Source: Acidimicrobiaceae bacterium (lineage in GTDB: Bacteria; Actinomycetota; Acidimicrobiia; Acidimicrobiales; RAAP-2). Taken from it: a DNA stretch of 6,204 nt. Under the pieces are notes generated by a model, which saw only the letters and a list, made by a program, of their open reading frames with translations, made no database searches and was not told the DNA's origin. Below, one piece after another: positions 1 to 5,805 of the stretch; positions within the stretch are counted from its first letter, which is position 1, and each line of letters opens with the position of its first letter. The stretch is taken from the NCBI GenBank assembly GCA_003133075.1, contig PKZN01000104.1, positions 1 to 6,204 of the forward strand, written 5' to 3'. The position numbers were made by a program, and so were the translations under genes.

Positions 1-1041
1 CTTGCGCGCGAAGGCGAGCAACTGGTGGGTCAACACACTGGCCCGTTCCGCCGCCACCTGAATCTGATGAAGGTCTTTCAGCGGGGCCTCCCACTTGGTG
101 CCCTCGGGTTCGGCGACGGCGCTCGTGAGTTCTTCGGTCACGAACGACGCGTAGTTCAAGATCACGGCCAGCAGGTTATTGAAGTCGTGCGCGACACCGC
201 CCGCCAATTGACCGAGGCTCTCCATACGTTGGGACTGGTGCAGCTGGCCCTCGAGCCGCTCGAGTTGAATCTCGGCCTCAAGGCGCACCCGCTCTGCTTC
301 GGCCTTCTCGCGCTCGGCTTTGACGAGCTGGACTTCGGCCTCGAGGCGGACGCGCTCGGCTTCGGTCTTCTCTCGTTCGGCGAGAACACGCTGGAACTCG
401 GCCTCGAGTCGAACTCGCTCGGCTTCGGCCTTCTCTCCTTCGGCGAGAACTCGTTGAACTTCAGCTTCGAGGCGGACGTCCTCGGCCACGGCCTTTTCGC
501 CCTCGGCAATGACCCGTTGAACCTCGGCCTCCAGGCGGACGTCCTCGGCCACGGACTTCTCGCCCTCCGCGATCACTCGCTGGACTTCGGCCTCCAGACG
601 GACGTCTTCGGCGACGAGCTTCTCGTCTTCGGTCTTCACTCGGACGGCCTCTACGAACAGGCGTACACGCTCCGCTTCGGACTTGACGCGCACTCGTTCG
701 GCGTCGAGTTCGCTCCGCACCGACACGTCGCGAATGACGACCGTCAGGATGAAGTCCTCGCCCGTCGAAGTTGTCGAGAGAGAGATCTCCGCCGGAAATT
801 CGACGCCGTCGTTGCGCCGACCGGCGATCGGCACTCCCATGAGACCATCGGGAATCTCTCGGAAGTCGAGCGGCATGAGCGCAACGACCGGCGTGCCGAT
901 GAGCGCGGTGTCGTCGTAGCCGAAGAGGATCCCGGCGTTCTTGTTCGCCATGACGATGACACCCTCGCTGTCAATGGACAGCATTGCTTCGGGGGCTGAT
1001 TGAAGTAGTTCGGCGAGAATCGATTGAGTCAGGGGCGACAC
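1..1041 (-). CDS. PAS-domain sensor histidine kinase with long repeat stalk (3' end cut by window edge)
   Basis: Sensor kinase expected to autophosphorylate on His and pass the phosphate to a response regulator, most likely the REC-EAL protein encoded just upstream. Seen: a PAS-like domain at residues about 9-107 (SAPEAMLSIDSEG, then GRRNDGVEFPAEISLS); a Glu/Arg/Val/Ala-rich helical stalk at about 108-275 containing tandem 21-residue repeats; then the HisKA H-box MESLGQLAGGVAHDFNNLL with His285 as phosphoacceptor. The frame is open to base 1, so the ATPase domain and any C-terminal receiver are outside the window. No membrane segment is visible, so it is probably cytosolic. The start is GTG at 1041-1039, seven bases after the preceding stop. 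It is the only start that keeps the whole PAS domain; the next ATG (984-982) would cut into it. No clear Shine-Dalgarno is visible, so translation may be coupled to the gene before. The HDFNN H-box is typical of kinases that are often hybrid. Family assignment is firm; the sensed signal is unknown. Confidence 0.93.
   Translation of the reverse strand, partial: MSPLTQSILAELLQSAPEAMLSIDSEGVIVMANKNAGILFGYDDTALIGTPVVALMPLDFREIPDGLMGVPIAGRRNDGVEFPAEISLSTTSTGEDFILTVVIRDVSVRSELDAERVRVKSEAERVRLFVEAVRVKTEDEKLVAEDVRLEAEVQRVIAEGEKSVAEDVRLEAEVQRVIAEGEKAVAEDVRLEAEVQRVLAEGEKAEAERVRLEAEFQRVLAEREKTEAERVRLEAEVQLVKAEREKAEAERVRLEAEIQLERLEGQLHQSQRMESLGQLAGGVAHDFNNLLAVILNYASFVTEELTSAVAEPEGTKWEAPLKDLHQIQVAAERASVLTHQLLAFARK
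268..666 (-). repeat. Tandem 63-bp / 21-residue repeats encoding a helical stalk
   Basis: Six in-frame units of 63 bases run at 666-604, 603-541, 540-478, 477-415, 414-352 and 351-289, followed by a seven-residue partial unit at 288-268. Units two to six begin VRLEAE(V/F)Q and continue (R/L)V(I/L/K)AE(G/R)EK, ending (V/E)AE(D/R). The first unit is diverged (VRLFVEAVRV...EDEKLVAED). The array is kinase residues 126-258, between PAS and HisKA. Each unit is exactly three heptads long, so adding or losing a unit would keep helical phase. The hydrophobic stripe is clear in the first half of each unit (L3, V7, V10/I11) and weak in the second, Ala- and charge-rich half. It could therefore be a coiled coil or a charged single helix. 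Confidence 0.93.
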
Positions 1042-1048
1042 GCGAGGC

Positions 1049-2275
1049 CTACAACATCACTCGCGACGAAGTCGCGTCGGCGGCGTGTGCAGAGTACGGC
1101 AACAGTGAGTCTCGCGTGAGCAGTCCTTCACAGACCGCGGCGCGCGCGGGGGGAGAGAACAAGAAGCCTTGTCCGTACCGCATCCCTGCGTCTCGTAGCG
1201 AATTGAGTTGGGCCAACTCCTCGACGCCTTCGGCGATGCACATTGTCGACATCGCCTGGGTGGCGCTGGCGATGCCTTCAATTACCCACACGGTACCCAT
1301 GGACGCGGGAAGTTCCCTCGTGAATGATCGCCCGATCTTGACGCCGTCAAAGGGCACTCGATGGATGTAGGAAATCGGTGAGAACGACGCGCCAAAATCC
1401 TCCAGCGCGAGTCGTATTCCCTCCGCGTTGAACCGAGTGAGCAGCTCGACGGTCTCTTGCGGGTTGCTGACGAGAAACGACTCGCGTATCTCAACCACCA
1501 GGTCGTCCACACCGAGATCGGCGAACTGGACTTCTTCCGCGATGATCGTCGGCAGATTCGGATTCTCGATGCTCGCGTAGGACATATTCACCGAGATGAA
1601 CAGTCGGGGCGTTCGAGGAAAATCGTTCTGCCACTGCGCGAGTTGGAGGGTGGCCTGGCGCAGTACCCAGAGATCGATCTCTTGGATGAAGCCCGTCTCT
1701 ACCAGGTGGGGAAGAAAGGAGTCAGGAAAGAGCAGACCGCGCTCGGGATGCTGCCAGCGCACAAGCGCTTCAAAACCGACGATGCGCCAATTTTCTAGGT
1801 CGACGATCGGCTGATAGTGCACGACGAGTTCGTCGAGGTTGGGCTGGGCCTCCATGCCTTCACTGATATAGGGCTCACCCGATGCCACTCTCAAGATCGC
1901 GAGGCGAAGTTCCTGGATGGCGCGGGTTTTTCGCACCCACGCCGAACTCCCGGCCTGCATCGATTCGTAGAACGATCCGGGCTTGTCAGACCCCGAAATC
2001 GTGACGATTCGTATCTCGGGAATGGCTTGGTGCAGGATTCTGATTGCTTCGGGGGCGTCCATGTCGGGCAAGTGATAATCAATCACCAGGACGTCGGGAA
2101 GCATCTGAATGACGACTTCAATTCCTTCTGTCGCGGTGAGCGCGGTACCGACTACTTCAATGCGGGCGTCCGCGGTCAGAAGACGCACCACACTCTGAAG
2201 GATCATTTCGTGGTCGTCAACCACCACGACGCGGATTGCCCCTTTGGTGGGCGAACTATCGGGCACAGTAGCCAC
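1049..2275 (-). CDS. Response regulator with EAL (c-di-GMP phosphodiesterase-type) output domain
   Basis: A 408-residue, two-domain regulator. The receiver is at about residues 14-130, with acidic residues D20/D21, phosphoacceptor D66 (VLVIDYHLPDMD), T92 and K116. The EAL domain is at about 148-388. EAL proteins hydrolyse c-di-GMP to pGpG when their metal and catalytic residues are intact. Seen here: EALVRW (E169), SVN (N230), VEIRES (E262/E265), K313, AEGVE (E349) and QGF (Q369). The usual DDFGTGYSS is changed to EDFGASFSP (E292, D293) and KID to KIG (G315), so catalysis may be reduced and a c-di-GMP-binding role is possible. No DNA-binding domain is present. The start is GTG at 2275-2273; an in-frame stop at 2281-2279 excludes anything longer. 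A second GTG three codons later is an alternative. No strong ribosome site is visible. The gene ends seven bases before the histidine kinase, indicating a kinase/regulator operon. Confidence 0.95.
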   Translation of the reverse strand: MATVPDSSPTKGAIRVVVVDDHEMILQSVVRLLTADARIEVVGTALTATEGIEVVIQMLPDVLVIDYHLPDMDAPEAIRILHQAIPEIRIVTISGSDKPGSFYESMQAGSSAWVRKTRAIQELRLAILRVASGEPYISEGMEAQPNLDELVVHYQPIVDLENWRIVGFEALVRWQHPERGLLFPDSFLPHLVETGFIQEIDLWVLRQATLQLAQWQNDFPRTPRLFISVNMSYASIENPNLPTIIAEEVQFADLGVDDLVVEIRESFLVSNPQETVELLTRFNAEGIRLALEDFGASFSPISYIHRVPFDGVKIGRSFTRELPASMGTVWVIEGIASATQAMSTMCIAEGVEELAQLNSLRDAGMRYGQGFLFSPPARAAVCEGLLTRDSLLPYSAHAADATSSRVML

Positions 2276-2483
2276 GACTCAACGCCACGCTTCGCTACTA
2301 AGAGATATCAAGTGAATCACCTTTCCAGAGGCCGCAACTTCTGAACCCGCGTTGTCTGGAGGCAGTGCTTGCGCTAAAACAGTGCAAGCAATGGACGAAG
2401 TTTACCAGGCCGATTATCAATTCCCTAACAACTCCGCAGATAGGAGCCACGATTCGCTCCGAAGCCGCGCGGGCGAATTCGCT
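2276..2483. other. Intergenic gap between cyclase and REC-EAL genes
   Basis: About 208 bases with no supportable gene. It should contain the leader of the REC-EAL/kinase operon if that operon has its own promoter, but I see no convincing -35/-10 pair. Near the cyclase stop there is a weak hairpin (ATTCGC at 2452-2457 pairing with GCGAAT at 2473-2478, 15-base loop) with no T-run after it, so it is not a convincing terminator. A second inverted repeat at 2366-2390 is listed separately. Confidence 0.5.
2366..2390. promoter_or_regulatory. 7-bp inverted repeat, possible operator
   Basis: TGCTTGC (2366-2372) and GCAAGCA (2384-2390) are perfect inverted arms around an 11-base spacer. CAGTGC is also repeated directly at 2363-2368 and 2380-2385. 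The site lies about 90-110 bases upstream of the REC-EAL start. It has no T-run on either strand, which argues against a terminator; a regulator-binding site is possible. A short dyad like this can arise by chance. Confidence 0.25.
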
Positions 2484-4082
2484 CTAGGCCCCCACGGTCA
2501 CGCTCGCGCGCACAATTCGGTTGCGTCCCGTGGCCTTCGCGCAGTACATCGCGGCGTCGGCCGCCCGTAAAAGTACGTCGCCGGTCATTCCGTGCTCGGG
2601 CGATGTCGCGATGCCGATCGATAGCGTTGGCGCCCTGGGTTTCACTTGGTTCTCTGGTACCTCGATCACGATGGTTGCCACGAGGGCCTGCAGCTCAATT
2701 GCGCGGAGGTTCGCGATCTCCCATGAGCACCTCGGCAGAATCAGCGTGAACTCTTCGCCGCCCGACCTGCAGGGAACGTCGGATTCTCGAAAGACGCTGA
2801 GCATCACGTCGGCCACTGCCACTAAGACCGCGTCGCCGACGTCGTGTCCGAAGGAATCATTGAACTCCTTGAAATTGTCAATGTCAATCTGCATGATGCT
2901 GATCTCGTCGTGACTACGAGTCGTGATAGTCATCTCGCGGTGGAGCGTCTCGATCATGAAGCGGCGATTGAAGAGATTGGTCAAGGGGTCTCGTATGGAG
3001 AGATTCTTCAAGCTCTCACGGAGGCGGAAGTTGGAGAGCCAAATAGAAATCTGATCGCCGATCAGACGCGCGTACCGACGATACTGTTCGACGACATCGA
3101 AGTATTTCTTTTCCGAATCATCAGGTATCAGTACCGAAAGCAGCCCGACGACCTCTTGATTGATGAGCAAAGGATGGCACTGGGTCGCCGCCGTCAACGA
3201 CTTCGGAAAGTGACCGCAACGCGGCAGCGCGGGTTGTGAACCGTAGGGCTGACCATTGACGATGGCGATACACGACGAAGGCGGGAATGGGCTTTCGCCC
3301 CCTCGAGGAACGGGCCAGGCGCATTTGGTTTCCAAGTTCTCACTCGAGCGATTAAGGACATTGATGGATCCACCGTCGACGAAAATTTGGCGAACGGCGA
3401 ATTCGATCACCTCGTACGCTTCTTCAACGACGTTACAGAAGCTCAATCCGTCGACCAGATCATCGAGTACCGCCGCGATTCGCGTCTGCTCGCTCAGTTC
3501 CAGGATGGTCACGCTCAACTCTTCGTTGTGAACATCGCGTACCAGATTCGACCGTTGAATTCGCGAACGAAGTTCGTGGATTGAGACGACGATCAAAATG
3601 CCAATGAGCAAAAACGACAGCTCGCGACGAGCACGAATGGTGTTCGTGACGGCGATCGGTGTGACGGTCGTGACCCACTCGGCGCTCACCATGGCGATGA
3701 CGACGATCAACGATTCGATGAGTTCGACGTTCAGCGCGGCCCAAATCACTGGCAGAAGGATGATGAGTCCGATGCCCGTCGTCGACCCACCTGACCCAAG
3801 CACCAGCATCAACACCGATGCGATATAGGACAGCGGTATCGCGACGGCGACGCGGTGGAATCTTGGACGTGCCGCGACTATGTAGAGAACGGCGGATAAG
3901 CCGAGAAGCACCACGCTAAAGAACACGTCACGATCTGACGTCGGTCCCGGAGGCAGCGCGACACTCGCTTCCGCCGCGATCGCGAGAACGGCGAATGGGA
4001 CGACTCTCGCTGGGACGTGTCCCCCCCGCTTGACCACTCCCTTGAAGTCAACGTCGGCTACATCGGCCGTACGTACCGCCAT
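2484..4082 (-). CDS. Membrane diguanylate cyclase (six hydrophobic segments, GAF, GGDEF)
   Basis: Predicted to make c-di-GMP from two GTP at the inner face of the cytoplasmic membrane. Positions are counted from the chosen start (532 residues). Six hydrophobic segments lie at about 26-42, 53-71, 77-95, 102-119, 122-141 and 155-170. A short helical linker follows, then a GAF-like domain at about 207-355 with C271, C289-x-H291 and C303. The GGDEF domain spans about 363-527: RDPLTNLFNRR, DIDNFKEFND, the signature GGEEF (441-445) and, five residues before it, the inhibitory I-site RESD (432-435). Catalytic and feedback residues look intact. The start is ATG at 4082-4080, preceded by AGGGG at five bases and shortly before the first membrane segment. 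The frame stays open to a TTG at 4361 (625 residues; ATG also at 4241), but that extension resembles no domain and has poorer start signals. About 200 bases separate it from the REC-EAL gene, so it may be a separate transcript. Confidence 0.94.
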   Translation of the reverse strand: MAVRTADVADVDFKGVVKRGGHVPARVVPFAVLAIAAEASVALPPGPTSDRDVFFSVVLLGLSAVLYIVAARPRFHRVAVAIPLSYIASVLMLVLGSGGSTTGIGLIILLPVIWAALNVELIESLIVVIAMVSAEWVTTVTPIAVTNTIRARRELSFLLIGILIVVSIHELRSRIQRSNLVRDVHNEELSVTILELSEQTRIAAVLDDLVDGLSFCNVVEEAYEVIEFAVRQIFVDGGSINVLNRSSENLETKCAWPVPRGGESPFPPSSCIAIVNGQPYGSQPALPRCGHFPKSLTAATQCHPLLINQEVVGLLSVLIPDDSEKKYFDVVEQYRRYARLIGDQISIWLSNFRLRESLKNLSIRDPLTNLFNRRFMIETLHREMTITTRSHDEISIMQIDIDNFKEFNDSFGHDVGDAVLVAVADVMLSVFRESDVPCRSGGEEFTLILPRCSWEIANLRAIELQALVATIVIEVPENQVKPRAPTLSIGIATSPEHGMTGDVLLRAADAAMYCAKATGRNRIVRASVTVGA

Positions 4083-4087
4083 TTCCG

Positions 4088-4092
4088 CCCCT
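4088..4092 (-). promoter_or_regulatory. Shine-Dalgarno deciding the cyclase start
   Basis: On the minus strand AGGGG is followed by CGGAA and then ATG (4082-4080), a normal five-base spacing. The upstream in-frame candidates have no comparable site: TTG at 4361 has none, and ATG at 4241 has a G-rich stretch too far away. This is the main reason for choosing the shorter protein. Confidence 0.55.
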
Positions 4093-4273
4093 GGCGCCGG
4101 TATCAAGTTTTTCTTAACATTCGATACACGTCGCGCGGAAGTCCGCACCAAAACCCTAACCGCATCTGGGCGAATAACGACGTGTACTCGTGAGTTCTGA
4201 GTGTCACTCAAGATTCCGCGACCTTGGTAATCGCGGTTCATGGCGTCGTCGACCACGCCCCGCAGAGAGTTGT

Positions 4274-4301
4274 GATTCAAAATAAAACTTTTTATTGATT
4301 C
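4274..4301. promoter_or_regulatory. AT-rich inverted repeat flanked by GATTC direct repeats
   Basis: AATAAAA (4281-4287) and TTTTATT (4290-4296) form a perfect 7-bp dyad with a two-base centre. GATTC occurs on both sides (4274-4278 and 4297-4301). The element stands out as an A/T island in GC-rich surroundings about 190 bases upstream of the cyclase start. It could be an operator, an UP-like promoter element or curved DNA. An all-A/T stem is too weak for an intrinsic terminator. Confidence 0.3.
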
Positions 4302-4744
4302 GAAGGTCTTTAGATGTATGGTGCCTTCAGAGAGAAAAACGCCTCCGGACCACGTGGGCAACTTGCAGTCAAGTCGGAACTGATGAGTGAGGTAAACGTG
4401 GTCAACAGGCCAAGATTGAACCGTCCGTCATTTTTAGAAATCCTCGTGCCGAGAGCCGAGTCGTCGTGAGTCTCGTACTCAGTATGACCACGGTCACGAT
4501 TAGCCCCTCGGAGCTGCCGACGCGCACTCCTGCGAGTGGCACGTGCGGCTGCGCCCGGCATTCGTGCTGGCACCTTCGCGACTGCCGAGGCAGCGGCTAC
4601 GTCCGCGTCCTTCGAAGTCCCGACGCCCTGGGAGAACGATCGTCGGTCATACTGTGCCGCGAGTGCGCTGCGCCGAGCCAACGAAACCGAGTCGCCTAGT
4701 CACATCAATTGGTAGCCTCGCCGACCGCGTTCGAGCAACGAGAA

Positions 4745-5785
4745 CTAGTCGACGTCGGTGTCGCCGCCTGAGATGTCCGAAACTTTTTGGTGACCGGCGG
4801 AGACGAAGGGCATCATGGCTCGAAGCTTCGTGCCGATCTGCTCAATGGGATGCTTCTTGCCGGCCTCTCGCAACTCGCGATAGCGCGGTCGGCCGATCTC
4901 GTTCTCCAAGATCCATTCGGCGGCGAACGTACCATCTTGAATCTCACCGAGGATCTTCTTCATCTCGCCCTTGACCGTTTCGGTGATGACGCGCGACCCT
5001 CGGGTGAGGTCACCATATTCTGCCGTGTCCGAAACGCTGAAGCGCATCCCGGTGATGCCCTCTTCGTACATCAGGTCAACGATGAGCTTGAGTTCGTGCA
5101 AGCATTCGAAGTACGCGCTCTCTGGCTGATAGCCAGCCTCGACGAGCGTCTCGTAGCCCGCGCGCACGAGTGCGGTCACACCACCGCAGAGCACCACCTG
5201 CTCGCCAAATAAGTCGGTCTCGGTCTCTTCTGAGAACGTGGTCTCCAAGACGCCGGCACGGGTCGCACCGATGCCGTCGGCGTACGCCAAGGCAATCTCG
5301 TGAGCGTGACCGGTCGCATCTTGTTCTACCGCGATCAATGCGGGCACGCCGCCGCCTTCGAGGTACGTTCGCCGTACGAGGTGGCCCGGTCCTTTGGGCG
5401 CGACCATCGCCACGTCGATATCGGCCGGCGGCTTAATGAGATCAAAACGGATGTTGAAGCCGTGCGCGAAGAGCAGGCACTTGCCGGCGCTCAGGTGCGG
5501 CGCGACGTCGGCGTCGTAGATGCGCTTTTGCTCGGTGTCGGGGAGAAGGATCATGATGACGTCGGCTTCGGCGCACGCCTCAGCGATCGGCAACACGCGC
5601 AGCCCGGCCTCTTCAGCCTTGGCGACGGAGTGGGACTCCATTCGTAGTCCGACGCGAACGTCAAAGCCGCTGTCGTGCAGGTTGAGCGCGTGGGCGTGCC
5701 CCTGGGAGCCGTAGCCCAAAATGGCGATCTTCTTCGCCTTGAGCAGCTCGGGATTCGCGTCCTTTTGGTAGTACATCGTCGTCAT
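4745..5785 (-). CDS. ilvC: Ketol-acid reductoisomerase (NADP-type, class I)
   Basis: Converts 2-acetolactate or 2-aceto-2-hydroxybutyrate to the dihydroxy acid by Mg-dependent alkyl migration and NADPH reduction, the second common step of valine, leucine and isoleucine synthesis, in the cytosol. The protein has 346 residues, the usual class I short-chain length. Seen: Rossmann motif GYGSQGHAHALN (24-35); cofactor-specificity loop with R48, S51 and S53, pointing to NADPH; AHGFNI with H108; APKGPGH (129-135); metal and catalytic acids D191, E195, E227 and E231; and S252 in SVSDTAEYGDL. All key residues are present. The start is ATG at 5785-5783 with AGAGAAAG seven bases upstream; a second ATG three codons later is a minor alternative. 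It follows ilvN by 20 bases in the same direction, so the two are surely cotranscribed. Confidence 0.98.
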   Translation of the reverse strand: MTTMYYQKDANPELLKAKKIAILGYGSQGHAHALNLHDSGFDVRVGLRMESHSVAKAEEAGLRVLPIAEACAEADVIMILLPDTEQKRIYDADVAPHLSAGKCLLFAHGFNIRFDLIKPPADIDVAMVAPKGPGHLVRRTYLEGGGVPALIAVEQDATGHAHEIALAYADGIGATRAGVLETTFSEETETDLFGEQVVLCGGVTALVRAGYETLVEAGYQPESAYFECLHELKLIVDLMYEEGITGMRFSVSDTAEYGDLTRGSRVITETVKGEMKKILGEIQDGTFAAEWILENEIGRPRYRELREAGKKHPIEQIGTKLRAMMPFVSAGHQKVSDISGGDTDVD

Positions 5786-5792
5786 CGTGAGT

Positions 5793-5800
5793 CTTTCTCT
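5793..5800 (-). promoter_or_regulatory. Ribosome binding site of ilvC
   Basis: On the minus strand AGAGAAAG lies seven bases before the ATG at 5785, within the 20-base gap after the ilvN stop. The match is purine-rich but not a perfect Shine-Dalgarno. It favours the first ATG over the one three codons later. Confidence 0.5.
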
Positions 5801-5805
5801 GGGGG

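Larger units (their letters stand above)
4083..4744. other. About 660-base region with no supported gene
   Basis: This lies between the end of ilvC and the chosen start of the cyclase. The left part (4083-4361) is open in the cyclase frame but looks like leader sequence; it includes an AT-rich island at about 4279-4317. The right part (about 4450-4700) is GC-rich. It is open in several frames on both strands, but the translations are Arg/Ala/Ser-rich and resemble no family. The longest minus-strand frame there (4681-4310) begins with TTG and has no ribosome site. No tRNA-like cloverleaf and no clear terminator for ilvC were seen; the tight palindrome CTGCCGAGGCAG near 4583 has no T-run. It probably carries the cyclase promoter. 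Confidence 0.5.

Noticed and set aside
25..999. Long plus-strand open frame whose translation has repeats such as LGFGLLSFGEN, resembling a repetitive surface protein.
   Set aside because: It is the antisense of the repeat stalk of the histidine kinase. The minus strand gives PAS, the repeat helix and a clear H-box in one continuous frame, so the plus-strand repeats are a reflection of that coding sequence.
1817..2344. Plus-strand open frame of 175 residues opposite the receiver domain.
   Set aside because: It is antisense to a REC domain with all conserved residues, and its translation resembles nothing known.
2452..2478. Hairpin just after the cyclase stop as an intrinsic terminator.
   Set aside because: The stem is only six base pairs with a 15-base loop, and no T-run follows on the minus strand.
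4083..4361. In-frame extension of the cyclase to a TTG at 4361, adding 93 residues.
   Set aside because: The added segment has no recognisable domain, lies over AT-rich leader-like DNA and starts with TTG without a ribosome site, whereas ATG at 4082 has AGGGG at good spacing. It remains possible that the ATG at 4241 is used.
4310..4681. Minus-strand open frame of 123 residues between ilvC and the cyclase.
   Set aside because: It has a TTG start, no ribosome site, an Arg/Ala/Ser-rich composition with no family resemblance, and overlaps the cyclase leader.
4466..4974. Plus-strand open frames in the GC-rich interval, one running into ilvC.
   Set aside because: Their translations are Arg/Ser-rich with no family likeness, and the longer one overlaps the well-supported ilvC in antisense.
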